The position numbers and the translations under genes are program-made. From Myxocyprinus asiaticus (Eukaryota; Chordata; Actinopteri; Cypriniformes; Catostomidae), in the NCBI RefSeq assembly GCF_019703515.2, contig NC_059359.1, positions 2,026,001 through 2,090,000 on the forward strand: a DNA stretch of 64,000 bases, in the 5' to 3' direction. The notes below the pieces were generated by a model. That model searched no databases and was not told where the DNA came from. It saw only the letters and a program-made list of their open reading frames with translations. Of the stretch, positions 35,041 to 46,737 are shown in pieces (the stretch's first letter is position 1; each line of letters begins with the position of its first letter).

Positions 35041-35062
35041 TCTATCTATCTATCTATCTATA
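35041..35062. repeat. (TCTA)n microsatellite
   Basis: About five tandem TCTA units. Confidence 0.9.
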
Positions 35063-35395
35063 AGTTTATCTGACTATATACTGTATGTGACAACCTGTCT
35101 AACTATCTAGCTGGCTGTCATACCGTATAACCATTAAACTTTAAAAACTGTAAATTTTCAGACAAGGCCAACAGGTCTTGACAAACTTTACCTATTTAGT
35201 TTTATTTGTGATTATTACTTATTCCATTTGAATGGTTGTTATATTAGGGATAATGCATTTTTTTTAAATAAAAAAGAAACTCTTATATTACATTGTAGGC
35301 TAAGGATATGATTTGAAGTAATGATTGTCTGACTGTACATTTTCCTACTTATTACACGCCTACTTACCAAATAAATAATTAAATGAACATGAGTG

Positions 35396-35546
35396 TGGTG
35401 ATGTGGCTGTGGCCGAGCGACATCTGTGGAGAGTGAGGCCGGGAGAGGAAGAATGGTAAGGATTGACACCTGTGGGAAATCACCTCTAACAGCTGTTTTG
35501 TGTTGCATTGAGAGCTAGAGAGGGATAAATGGGTAGCCACCTCAAC
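35396..35546 (+). mobile_element. Gypsy 5' LTR fragment
   Basis: Starts TGTGGTGATGTGGCTG and contains GAGGCCGGGAGAGGAAGAAT and TTGACACCTGTGGGAAATCA, which recur in the same orientation at 36888-36945. The right part of the LTR is missing. Confidence 0.6.
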
Positions 35547-35789
35547 CTCCTATAACCGTGGAGACAGCCAGTCCCTGTGACTTTGGCGACGGTGGTTCCA
35601 TAGAGGGAGGAGGGAGGACCGGAGGTGAACTTAAAAGTCACCGATCGAGTCACCCCGGTCACTTGTGGAGACCACCTCTCACCATACCAAATCACGGACA
35701 TTGCAAGGAGAATTCTTGCATATCGAGACAACCCCAGGGATAGTGGTACGTAGTCCGATTACCTGAGCACAAAAAAAAGTGGTTTGGGA

Positions 35790-36800
35790 AGAATTAAAGC
35801 CTATTTGATATGGGGGTAATAGAAGAATCCCACAGAGACTGGGCCAGCCCGGTGGTTTTGATTCCGAAGAGCAACGGTGCGTCCGGTTCTGTGTGGATTA
35901 TATAAAAGTCAATGCGGTGTCTAAATTTGATGCGTACCCGATGCCTCGGTTTGATGAGCTGCTCGATCGGTTAGGCGCGGCTCACTTTTATTCGACACTG
36001 GATTTAAAGAAGGGATATTGGCATACTCCCATGTCCCATGAAAAGACGGCATTTTCCACACCGTTTGTATTACACCAATTCGTGACGCTTCTGTTCGGTT
36101 TGTTTGGGGCCCAGGGTACATTTCAGTGGCTCACGGACAGAATCCTCACACCGCACGCTGCTTACGCTGCGTGATTGGCAACGGCACCTGCGGCATCTCA
36201 GGGCTGTCCTGAGGTCGTCGAGATGGGCTGGACTCACGGCAAACCCAAAGAAGTGCGCAATTGGGCAGGTGGAAGTACGATATCTGGGCTTCCACTTGGG
36301 TCATGGGCAAGAGCTGCCCCAAATTGATAAGACCACATTGATTGCAGCCTGCTGGCTGGCTTTTATCATAGTTTGCCTAACTATTCATCTGTAACCAGCC
36401 CGCTGACTGATCTGGCTAAAAAGGGGGCACCAGATCTGGTCCAGTGGACGGAGCTGTGTCAGCAGGCATTCACGTGGGTGGTGGGACGTTATTGCACTCT
36501 CCTGACTTCACTCTCCCTTTTATCTTGCAGACAGATGCATCGGACAGAGGGATGGGAGCGGTACTGTCCCAGATGGTGGAGGGCGAGGAGCGCCCCGTGC
36601 TGTACATTAGTCGAAAGCTCTCGCTGAGAGATACTAAGTACAGCACAGTTGAGAGGGAGTGTTTGGCCATTAAGTGGGCGGTCCTCACCCTCTGGTATTA
36701 TCTAGTTGGGGCGTGCTTTCACCCTCTGTTCAGACCACGCCCCGCTCCAGTGGCTCCATCGCATGAAGGATGCCAATGCGTGGATCACCCGTATGGTATC
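35790..36800 (+). pseudogene. Gypsy pol relic: reverse transcriptase and RNase H
   Basis: RT begins near 35820 with a GVIEESHRDWASPVVLIPKS-type segment, then FDAYPMPRFDELLDRLGAAH, YSTLDLKKGYWHTP and a FVTLLFGLFGAQGTFQ palm segment. Directly after LTPHAAYAA the frame shifts, and the catalytic YLDD block that should follow is absent. Downstream, LTANPKKCAIGQVEVRYLGF and LTDLAKKGAPDLVQW are RT connection sequence, and ILQTDASDRGMGAVLSQ followed by KYSTVERECLAIKWAV is RNase H. At least three frame changes interrupt it. No protease upstream or integrase downstream was seen. It lies between two partial LTRs in the same orientation, so this is an internally deleted element. Confidence 0.8.
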
Positions 36801-36869
36801 TAGCTCTCCAGCCTTTTAAGTTCATGGTGGTCCACAGGCTGGATGTCTTCCCGGCCTGAGTCGGTTGAT

Positions 36870-37141
36870 GGGAGTATGTTGAGAACGAGGCCGGGAGAGG
36901 AAGAATGGTAAAGATTGACACCTGTGGGAAATCAACAAAACGGCTGTACTGTGTTGCAGTGAGAGCTGGAGAGGGATAAATGGGCAGTCCAAACGGCCGG
37001 AGGGGAGAGAGACACATGCAGTCATATTCATGTGTGCATTCATTTATGCTATGCTGAAAAACAAACCGTGTTGGTATACTGAAAAGTATTAAAAAACGTT
37101 TTACGTTGGATTGTTTGCCGGCTCCCGCTTCCTCCTTCACA
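36870..37141 (+). mobile_element. Gypsy 3' LTR fragment
   Basis: Shares GAGGCCGGGAGAGGAAGAAT and the region through GAGCTGGAGAGGGATAAATG with 35396-35546. It ends GGCTCCCGCTTCCTCCTTCA-CA, a Gypsy LTR end also seen in the LTR at 32773. Its first bases are missing. Confidence 0.6.
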
Positions 37142-37875
37142 AGAAAGCCTGAGAATTTCACAATGGGATATTTATATAAATTGAAATTACTTTATTATGT
37201 GTGGAAAAGAGAGTGCAGAATTATTAGAAAGACATGTAACTTGCACAGTTACGTATAGGCTTATATAGAACAAAACAATTAAGAGATATTGGGCTGCAGA
37301 ATGATGCGACTGACCAATCACAATCAACTATTCCAGAAAGCCATGAAATAATCAAATGTATATAACAAATGTTTTCACTATTCTCTGCAAATGCTCTGGC
37401 AATATGAATGTAGGGTTTGGTCCAGGACAAAATAAAGAGTGATCTGATTTTCTCTGCTAGAGAGAATGAGGGTAAATTTTGCTGCAGTGTGAGTTGTGGT
37501 AAGCATCACTTTGGTGCGCTGTGAGGACAGTCCCAGTATGATGGGATCAAGGGAAATGGAGCAGAGTAGATTACTGGACTCCCCTAGGGGTATGTTAATC
37601 TCTGTGGATTTTATCAAATCATTTCATACAAATGTAATGCATGTTTAATGGATTAAAATGCATGCGTGATGCATGAACATACGTTTAATGATAGAGACAC
37701 AAATAAATGTAAGGCAATCTTTTTATAAACAACATTTTTTCAAATTCTTGTATAATTATTATTCTTGCATTTAGGACCACATATGAAGAAATAAAAAAAA
37801 CTGTACTTTTTTCTTTTTCTTTTCTTTTTTTTTTTTTAAAACAAATTAATTTGTCACACTGCAGGACTATTTATT
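37142..37875. other. Non-coding DNA, no gene seen
   Basis: A T-rich tract lies at 37805-37838. No exon or repeat was recognised. Confidence 0.4.
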
Positions 37876-37983
37876 TGAAGGAATATTCTGGGTTCAATAC
37901 AAGTTAAGCTCAATCAACAGAATTTGTGGTATAATGTTGATTACCAAAAAAAAAAAAAAACAAAAAAACAATCAGTGTCTTTG

Positions 37984-38087
37984 GTGATCATGATTTCAAG
38001 CTCGATTACACTTCCTATCGCACCATCTAGCGTTCTGTACTTGCGTCAAGCACTAAGAAGTGGAATCGAGCTTGAAATCATGATCAT
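37984..38087. mobile_element. Fold-back element, 31-bp arms
   Basis: The arm 37984-38014 (GATCATGATTTCAAGCTCGA) is inverted at 38057-38087 (TCGAGCTTGAAATCATGATC) with few mismatches around a 42-bp loop. It sits in a larger repeat that starts GGAATATTCTGGGTTCAATA near 37880. Confidence 0.65.
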
Positions 38088-38099
38088 GTACAGAGACTG

Positions 38100-38530
38100 C
38101 AATCATAGCAATTAACTGAAGCTCCTGACCCGTATCTGCATGATTTTATACACTGCACTGCTGCCACACAATTGGCTGATTAGATGGGTCAGACGGGCTG
38201 GTTTGAGTATTTCTGGGATTTTCACACACAACAGTCTCTAGAATTTACTCAGAATGGTGCCAAAAACAAAAAACATCCAGTGAGCGGCAGTTCTGTGGAC
38301 AGAAACACCTTGTTGATGAGAGAGGTCAACAGAGAATGGCCAGACTGGTTCAAACTGACAAAGTCTACAGTAACTCAGATAACCGCTCTGTACAATTGTG
38401 GTGAGAAAAATATCATCTCTGAATGTTATTCTGAGATGCAGGTTGGCACCGTTTTGGCTGCGGCATGAGGGCGACCTACACAATACTAGGCAGGTAATTT
38501 AAATGTTGTGGCTGATCGGTGTATATGTAT
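38100..38530. mobile_element. Tc1-like fragment
   Basis: The plus-strand frame contains LLMREVNREWPDWFKLTKST and VTQITALYNCG, resembling the DNA-binding half of a fish Tc1-type transposase. The right end TGTGGCTGATCGGTGTATAT resembles a Tc1 terminus next to TA repeats. The catalytic half is absent. I am moderately sure of the family. Confidence 0.45.
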
Positions 38531-38537
38531 ATATATA

Positions 38538-40119
38538 CAGGTGCATCTCAATAAATTAGAATGTCGTGGAAAAGTTCATTTATTTCAGTAATTCAACTCA
38601 AATTGTGAAACTCGTGTATTAAATAAATTCAATGCACACAGACTGAAGTAGTTTAAGTCTTTGGTTCTTTTAATTGTGATGATTTTGGCTCACATTTAAC
38701 AAAAACCCACGAATTCACTATCTCAACAAATTAGAATATGGTGACATGCCAATCAGCTAATCAACTCAAAACATCTGCAAAGGTTTCCTGAGCCTTCAAA
38801 ATGGTCTCTCAGTTTGGTTCACTAGGCTACACAATCATGGGGAAGACTGCTGATCTGACAGTTGTCCAGAAGACAATCATTGACACCCTTCACAAGGAGG
38901 GTAAGCCACAAACATTCATTGCCAAAGAAGCTGGCTGTTCACAGAGTGCTGTATCCAAGCATGTTAACAGAAAGTTGAGTGGAAGGAAAAAGTGTGGAAG
39001 AAAAAGATGCACAATCAACCAAGAGAACCGCAGCCTTATGATTGTCAAGCAAAATCGATTCAAGAATTTGGGTGAACTTCACAAGGAATGGACTGAGGCT
39101 GGGGTCAAGGCATCAAGAGCCACCACACACAGACGTGTCAAGGAATTTGGCTACAGTTGTTGTATTCCTCTTTGTTAAGCCACTCCTGAACCACAGACAA
39201 CGTCAGAGGCGTCTTACCTGGGCTAAGGAGAAGAAGAACTGGACTGTTGCCCAGTGGTCCAAAGTCCTCTTTTCAGATGAGAGCAAGTTTTGTATTTCAT
39301 TTGGAAACCAAGGTCCTAGAGTCTGGAGGAAGGGTGGAGAAGCTCATAGCCCAAGTTGCTTGAAGTCCAGTGTTAAGTTTCCACAGTCTGTGATGATTTG
39401 GGGTGCGATGTCATCTGCTGGTGTTGGTCCATTGTGTTTTTTGAAAACCAAAGTCACTGCACCCGTTTACCAAGACATTTTGGAGCACTTCAGGCTTCCT
39501 TCTGCTGACCAGCTTTTTAAAGATGCTGATTTCATTTTCCAGCAGGATTTGGCACCTGCCCACACTGCCAAAAGCACCAAAAGTTGGTTAAATGACCATG
39601 GTGTTGGTGTGCTTGACTGGCCAGCAAACTCACCAGACCTGAACCCCATAGAGAATCTATGGGGTATTGTCAAGAGGAAAATGAGAAACAAGAGACCAAA
39701 AAATGCAGATGAGCTGAAGGCCACTGTCAAAGAAACCTGGGCTTCCATACCACCTCAGCAGTGCCACAAACTGATCACCTCCATGCCACGCCGAATTGAG
39801 GCAGTAATTAAAGCAAAAGGAGCCCCTACCAAGTATTGAGTACATATACAGTAAATGAACATACTTTCCAGAAGGCCAACAATTCACTAAAAATGTTTTT
39901 TTTATTGGTCTTATGATGTATTCTAATTTTTTGAGATAGTGAATTGGTGGGTTTTTGTTAAATGTGAGCCAAAATCATCACAATTAAAAGAACCAAAGAC
40001 TTAAACTACTTCAGTCTGTGTGCATTGAATTTATTTAATACACGAGTTTCACAATTTGAGTTGAATTACTGAAATAAATGAACTTTTCCACGACATTCTA
40101 ATTTATTGAGATGCACCTG
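38538..40119 (+). mobile_element. Nearly intact Tc1-type transposon
   Basis: 1582 bp, bounded by CAGGTGCATCTCAATAAATT and its exact inverse, with TA on both sides (38536-38537, 40120-40121) inside a TA-rich tract. Inverted repeats of about 200 bp (38538-38740, 39919-40119) are almost identical. Each arm has an outer word (ATCTCAATAAATTAGAAT) and an inner near-copy (TATCTCAACAAATTAGAAT), the paired-direct-repeat layout (IR/DR) known from Sleeping Beauty-like elements. The near-identity of the arms suggests a fairly recent insertion. Confidence 0.95.
38837..39839 (+). pseudogene. Tc1 transposase with one frameshift
   Basis: Start chosen at the ATG opening MGKTADLTVVQKTIIDTLH; an upstream in-frame ATG at 38801 is less likely. 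The N-terminal half has paired helix-turn-helix segments (QTFIAKEAGCSQSAVSKHV and the basic SGRKKCGRKR). At about 39167-39172 a run of T has one base too many, moving the frame; translation resumes as VKPLLNHRQRQRRLTWAKEK. The catalytic core is complete: Asp in LFSDESKF (39276-39278), Asp in FQQDLAPAH (39546-39548) and Glu in NPIENLW (39651-39653), with 34 residues between the last two (DD34E). The C-terminus GAPTKY and stop are normal. With a single lesion seen, this is the best-preserved transposase here, but it is not open end to end. Confidence 0.9.
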
Positions 40120-40145
40120 TATATATATATATATATATATATATA
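40120..40145. repeat. (TA)n microsatellite at the Tc1 right flank
   Basis: TA repeats continue directly from the Tc1 target duplication. The left flank (38523-38537) is also TA-rich, so the element landed in a TA tract. Confidence 0.9.
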
Positions 40146-41255
40146 CTAGTTTAAAATTTTGTCTATGGTGGATAAGGGACCGTCTGAAATGTCCACACAT
40201 TGTGCTAAAACTGGATTTTCTAAATAACTATTCGATAAGATGCATAAAATTACACAGATCGAACAATGTATGAATACAATCAGACAAGAAGACAAGAAGT
40301 ACAGGTGAAGGAAAAAATAAAATAAAATATTTTGTTTGTACGTCATGGGTTAGGAAAGTTCTAAGAAAGGATATACAATTTTTATCATTAATAACTCATT
40401 GTAAACTGTGGAGGATGTGGTAAGGGGCTGTGATAGTACCCCCAGCCCCACCCCCCACCCATTTGAGTGTCCCTTATTTTACAACTTCGAAAATGGCAAC
40501 CCTAACGCACGGTCAACTGCTTTCGTGTGTTTATGTATGGACTTTGACCTTTCCGCTTATATATAGCAGCCCATATATTAGGAACAGCCGCTAATGAGGC
40601 ATCTATGTATGTATATCTTTGACTGCAATGGCAAGATGTACAGAGAAAAAGGAGATATATTTGGTCTGTTCTCACCCAAAACCAAGACATGGATTAAACC
40701 ACTGGAGTCTTATGGATTACTTTTATGCTGCCTTTATGTGCTTTTTGGAGCTTCAAAGTTCTGATCACCATTCACTTGCATTGTATGGACCTACAGAGCT
40801 GAAATATTCTTCTAAATAGTAAATGTAAATGATGAGAGAATTTTCATTGTTGGGTGAACCATCCCTTTAAAATGATACAATTGAATTCATGATACAAATG
40901 TATCAAAAAAATGTCATGACATTTTTGAAGGAAAAAAAGGGAAGAAACTCAGGACTCAGGTAGCTGAAAACATATTCATCATGATTCATTTCATAGATCT
41001 GGACAAAAAATGAATTAGGCATCACGTCATCGACCCATGCATAAATAATTTTGAATTAAACCAAAAATGAATGTCCATGTGGTTGACATACTCAGCCAAC
41101 ATGCATGCAGCCAATTTCTGTTTATTATGAGCTTTTGGCTCAATGCCACATCACCCCATAAACACAAAATCAGCTCACGTACACACAACACACCAATACA
41201 CAAAACGTACACAATAACGTATTGTATGCATGCATGTTTTAATTTGTTGATAAAA
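40146..41255. other. Non-coding DNA with one MITE end
   Basis: The segment 40620-40870 ends TTGTTGGGTGAACCATCCCT, a palindromic fish MITE terminus, and contains typical interior words (CATTCACTTGCATTGTATGG). No gene is seen. Confidence 0.5.
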
Positions 41256-42379
41256 TCATGTCTCGTTTTTATCACTGTACAAGTCAGTATGAACTCCACT
41301 GTCAAAGACAATAAGCCCATTTAACCCTGTCACTGTTAAACCCGCTGGACGCAGGAGTCCACTCCCTACTGGCATTAGCACAGGTGTTTCCTGTGGCTTC
41401 CCAAAACTCCACACCATTCCCCGCTGTGTGTCCCCTACAGTTACATCTCCATTTCTGTCAAAACCAACAGAAGATATGGACAAACTCACTAAGTTCAGAC
41501 TGAAACTGTCCAACGAACTAAATCACTATTGAACAAGACAAGTAGGCGTAAAATTGCCTTGAAAATGCCCTTGCTTCCCTAGATGCTCCACAACTGCAAT
41601 GTATCCTGACGCTCTGCAAGAGGCTACTGAAGGAGGACATGCAAGTTCTTTAAAGACAATGCTATTTGTTAACACTAAACCACAAGCAAAGTCCATCAGA
41701 ACTTGGTTTAGTGTTCCCATCTGAGTGTCAGTGACAGATATGTCCAAGAACGTCTAGATCGACACCCCACGGCTGTTTAAAAGACGTTTGTACGGTCACC
41801 ACAGGGCAGCCTGTGGAAGAGAAGATCTTGACCTGCATCAGTTACCACAACATGACCACTTGGGACCACCGCAGCATCAAGAGGGTGACAAACATCTGCG
41901 TCCATAACGTACAAAGCTGTGCAGGTACATCCCTTGTGGACTACATACGGTAACTCTTGTCTCACTATCGTGTGCCACCATTATCTGTCTAGATGGATGG
42001 GTCACAACTATACCAGAAGGGTTGATGATCTTTCCCCAGCCTCCAAAGGCTGAATTGAGTTGCAATGCACCCTAAACCAGGCCTGAATCCACCCAGCTTA
42101 TTACTCGATGGTCGACAGGCAATCTTGGAGGACCTTTTGTCCTCATTAGCACTTGGAGATCAGAGCTGCACGGCATTCTGAGGTGCTACCATCGCCGCAT
42201 GATTTTCTGCAGAACGGGCACTCCAGATTTTGTTGGACAGGGTGAGAAAGGGCACAGAAGCATTTTAGGCTGAGCATGTGGCCACAGGGAAGATTTCGAG
42301 GTCTGTTGAACATTTCAAAACACACTTTGCACTCCAGCAGGTTTGTTTGGATCACAGTCCGAATGTCCTCTGCCCTCAC
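41256..42379 (-). pseudogene. nhlrc1: nhlrc1 (malin) homologue, broken
   Basis: Malin is a single-exon E3 ubiquitin ligase with an N-terminal RING and six NHL repeats that acts with laforin in glycogen control. The RING part (42379-42146) reads TNLLECKVCFEMFNRPRNLP, CGHMLSLKC and ECPFCRKSCG. The NHL part follows in successive frames: FGGWGKIINPSGIVVTHPS, VPSGHVVVTDAG, KRPWGVDLDVLGHICVTDT, GYIAVVEHLG, SVGFDRNGDVTVGDTQ and LIVFDSGVHTDLYSD, matching malin in order to its C-terminus. The frame changes about four times, with a stop (TAA) soon after the RING. The fifth RING zinc ligand, normally Cys, is Ser (AGC, 42269-42271). No in-frame ATG is apparent in the ~100 bases upstream of the RING. It lies upstream of kif13a on the same strand, as in human. 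Most likely a pseudogene; the frameshifts could partly be assembly errors. Confidence 0.88.
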
Positions 42380-42800
42380 ACTGTCATTGTTGAACGCTGA
42401 GACAGGTGTCTGTGACGTGCTCTTGATGACATTGTGCTTTATTTCTATATTAGCCTGATTTGAGGCAGTAGAAGGGATGAGAGAAGGGATTTACGACAGC
42501 AGCCCGCTGCACTCGGACACATGATCATGTGACTATGCAAATAATGAAGGGTCTGTGCTGTCCTCTTTTGGTAAAGTGGGGAAATCAACTCACATTTAGT
42601 TGAACATTACAGAAATGTCCAATGTGCCTATAAAGACGTTATTAACAGTTGATTGAATCATTCCATGTTATGCTAGGCAAATTTTAATATCACTTTCAAA
42701 TAAATACCAAAAATACAGAATATCCATATTAATTTATACATACATGTCTACAATATACTGTATACAGCTATATATATATATTTACTGTATAGATACATGT
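42380..42800. other. Region upstream of the nhlrc1 relic
   Basis: No TATA box or clear promoter motif was recognised. The frame leading into the RING remains open for some distance without a clear ATG. Confidence 0.3.
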
Positions 42801-43965
42801 AGGCAGTGGCGTAGCAGTCATTTTAAAAGTGGGGGGGGGGGGACACAGCTGTCAGTAGGTGGCTCACACAGACCCAACACTTACAGTGTAGTATTCATAT
42901 ATTACAGTATATATCATACGCATTATTTACTTTTAATATTTGTAGTATTTTAAAGATTCAAGTATTGCAAAATTAGCTGCAAAAATAAAGGGCATCTTGT
43001 GGAGCACCTGCTTCTGTTTCACACACGACAATAAAAGACTGAGCACAAGCTGGTCCTGAATGAATTATTTAATCAATTACGATAATGACAAGTGTGCATG
43101 TGCACAATTGTATTTTTTACTCTGTGCATTGTGGGATTTAAATGTATCCAAGTGGCTCCGAGTGTTTCGATTACGTTCACCAACATTCATTCAGATCAAT
43201 TTAATGATGTCAGAAGGTGACAGATGAGTATCTTGTGTGAAACAAGTTTTAATCCCTTAAAATGTGTATGTCTACAGACCTATAAGAGACTTTAGTAGAA
43301 GTTTTAAGCATTATAAGAACACAGCAGATCAATCTTTTTTCTTAGTTTGTCGACTGCACATCAACATCGAGGTAAAAAACAGGAGCTGATATTAAAAAGT
43401 TTTACATATTTAACACAGATCAAGTAATCTGCTTAAATTGGCAAAAACAACCGATCAAACTATAACCTCACAAACATAAAGTAAAAAGCATAACTTAATG
43501 AAGACTCATGCGCTGATATAAACTGATTTAAAAGAAGGATTGCGGTGCATTTCACGTAACGCTGCCAATCAAGAACGATATGCTGATAAATATCTCTCAT
43601 TTGTGTGTTCCTCATCTCTAGATTATTTAGATCAATATCAATGCTGATTAAAAACATGGATAAATGAACATTGTTGAAAGCAGCTTTGTAGAAATGAACG
43701 GAGTCGTGTTGATTAGACTGTCTGACTGGCGGCCTGTTACGTAAGGGTTGTTTCGGCTCATGAAACTCACCTGTGATTGGCTGGATGGTCGCTCAATCAG
43801 CCCAAAGTAACAAAACGTGAAGAATACTGTATACAAATCCACCATTTGGACTCGCAATGGGTTTAGCTTGGAAAAGTGCGGGAGACAAAAATCACCTTTT
43901 TTAAAGGCGCGGGGGACTTGTCCTCCACGTGTCCCGTGGCTGCTACTCCCTTGCATGTAGGGTAC
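42801..43965. mobile_element. Possible inverted-repeat element with GTGGCGTAGC-like ends
   Basis: The left end (GGCAGTGGCGTAGCAGTCAT, then a run of 12 G and GACACAGCTG) is loosely mirrored at the right by CGCGGGGGACTTGTCC and GGCTGCTACTCCCTTGC. Fish genomes contain repeats with such GTGGCGTAGC plus G-run ends. The match is degenerate and the interior was not recognised. Confidence 0.3.
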
Positions 43966-45963
43966 AACGGGGCTAAAGTCACAGGGGTCATTCTACAGAA
44001 ATTACAATGATACAATCCTTAAAATACTTACTCTTGAATAAAGCAACAGTCAATAAATAGAAAATCATTTATAAGTTAAATATGAACACACACTAGTAAC
44101 ACCAGTTACACGATGAAGCTTGAAAGATTGCAATCCTCCAATATTGGTTAATTGGATGATTTTAGAAACAATCAAAGATTATCACTGACACTTATTAATA
44201 CGGTAGATCTTTAACAACTGTCTTTGAGTAAAAACTGCTGAAGGAAAAACACATTCTCAAGCTCATATGGCATTTCTGCTAACACTATGTTGCTGGACAA
44301 AGAGTGGGAAGCTTGGAAATGTCCTCAGATACTAGTAAAGAACAAAAGACATCTTTTCTGTCCACCACCTCACTTTCAATGTCCAGGTGCCCCATGATGA
44401 ATTCCCAGAATCCCTGCTCAATCTCAAGTGATCACTGATCCGTGCCAGGGGCTCTGGGATTAAGCAAATCATCCGTTTGTCACCAATATCGATTAACGTC
44501 ATCTCTAAAGCTTGGCCAGGTGGCCAGATGAACCTCTATAATAGCCATACCTGACTAACGAAACAATGACAAAGACAAGCTACAATCAAGAAATGTGTAT
44601 TAATGAGTGCTATTGTATGCATATTTTTCACCCAGTGTTGTCACTGGTCATCCCTGAGTAATGGTAACACCAGTGACACGTTTGATGAAATATGCATTTT
44701 ATAAAACGCCAGCTGCCGTACATCATTCGAGTTTTTTTTGACAGTTCCCTTATAATAAAATAGGCCATACCAGTGACCTCGCCTAAACGCATCGAATGAA
44801 ATTATGGAACAAATGAGGAAATCTCTGATAACTGAGAAGGGACAGAAAATGTATAAAGTGCTTTTCTTGATAGAACTTCAAAAAGTAGGACGAAGTTTGT
44901 TTTGATTAAAATGTAGCAAAGTGGGCTTAAATGTCATGCAACGGTCATTTTTCTCTTTTGATTATGCATGTAATATGACTCGGCCCACTGCTTCTGTTTT
45001 TGCTGTTTATTTTTGTCTGTTGTGCAAGCTGTGTGAAACCTTATACCACTTAGTTGAGTTCACAATCCACTAATACAGTTCACAGCTGGGGTCAGGCCAA
45101 ATTAAATCACATAGTGTGCTGTGCAATCAAACATTTGTGATACTTTATACAGATACTGATCACAGATGAATATAAAGTATCTAAGACATTATCAACCACT
45201 AGAGAACCATAAGTGCGCTCGACCTCAGTGTTGCTTGAAAAATGTTAATAAATGCATTTTAAATAGTCAAAAATGACTTTTGGCAGTCAGATCAAATAAT
45301 GAGTCAAAATAGAGATGATACGGAAGATCGGTCGCATTCGAGATTGTCTAGCAAACTTCACTTGAAAATAAATTGACATGCCATTTTCATTTCCATCATG
45401 CAATGTGATGAGGTCATGTGACATGTACGGACGTCGTGAAAGCAGCATCTGCTTCGGATATGTTATAATAAAGGCAAAAAGCCCCTGGATAAAACAGAAA
45501 ATAAAAGAGAAATATCACGAGACACAGATTAAATATAATCTTAAAATTCAGTTACAGTTATATGCATGGCAAAGTCAAGTTGTGCCATTCTTCACTGAAA
45601 ACTACAAGTATGAGTTGCTGAAAAGACAAACACCGGTTACTTTATAGGATATGTACAAATCAGAATTGAGTTAAAAAGGCATTTAATGTTTCACAGCGTA
45701 TATGCAAACACAAAAACACACAAAACAAATAATAATCTCTTACAGAGTGTTTTGTCACATGGATATGCAGCATTACTTCCAAAACTCAACAGCATGAATA
45801 ATGAGGAAAAGCACATCCTCTGAATACTTTGAAATCGCAGGACACTGTATCGTGAACACAAGTAATCAATGGATAAATCGGCCAATATTTTGATATTCTA
45901 GGCATCTGCCAAAAACTGTGCCTCTTTGAGCTTACTTTTCTACTTTTAAATAATGTTTTTTCT
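43966..45963. other. Non-coding DNA, no gene seen
   Basis: No exon, domain or repeat was recognised. A few frames of 60-90 codons have no supporting features. Confidence 0.35.
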
Positions 45964-46335
45964 GGGGGCCTTGGGAGCTCAGTGGTAAAGATTTTGGCTA
46001 CCACACCTGGAGTCGTGAGTTCGAATCCAGGGCGTGCTGAGTGACTCCAGCCGGGTCTCCTAAGCAACTAAATTGGCCCAGTTGCTAGGGAGGGTAGAGT
46101 CACATGGGGTAACCTCCTCGTGGTCACTATAATGTGGTTTGTTCTCGGTGGGGCACGTAGAGAGTTGGGCGTGGATGCCGCGGAGAATAGCGTGAAGCCT
46201 CCACACATGCTACGTCTCCGCGGTAACGCGCTCAAAAAGCCACATGGTAAGATGTGCGGATTGACGTTCTCAGACGCGGAGGCAACTGAGATTCGTCCTC
46301 CGCCACCCGGATTGAGGCGAGTCACGACGCTAAAA
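45964..46335 (+). mobile_element. tRNA-derived SINE, copy 5
   Basis: Head at the left (GGCCTTGGGAGCTCAGTGGT, then GAGTTCGAATCCAGGGCG, which is a good B-box-like motif). The body runs to GGATTGAGGCGAGTCACGAC and ends in an A-rich tail with repeated AAAATGGG. Confidence 0.85.
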
Positions 46336-46373
46336 TGGGAAAAAATGGGAAAAAATCCACAAAAAAAATAATC

Positions 46374-46737
46374 GCCCAATTCCCAATGCGCTCTAAGTCC
46401 TCGTGGTGGCATAGTGACACGCCTCCGTGTCTGAGACCGCCAATCCGTGCATCTTATCACGTGGCTTGTTGAGCGCGTTACCGCGGAGACGTAGCGCGTG
46501 TGGAGGCTCACGCTATTCTCCGCGGCATCCACGCACAACTTACCACACACCCCACTGAGAGCGAGAACCACATTATAGTGACCATGTGGAGGTTACCCAA
46601 TGTGACTCTACCCTTCCTAGCAACCGGGCCAATTTGGTTGCTTAGGAAGCCTGAAGTCACTCAGCACACCCTTGATTCGAACTCACGACTCCAGGTGTGA
46701 TAGTCAGCGTCAATACTTGCTGAGCTACCCAGGCCCT
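46374..46737 (-). mobile_element. tRNA-derived SINE, copy 6, tail-to-tail with copy 5
   Basis: Head at the right (complement of CTGAGCTACCCAGGCCC at 46720-46736), tail at the left against the A-rich tail of copy 5. Together the two form an inverted repeat with arms of about 350 bp and a loop of about 40 bp. No separate target duplication was found for either copy. Confidence 0.85.
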
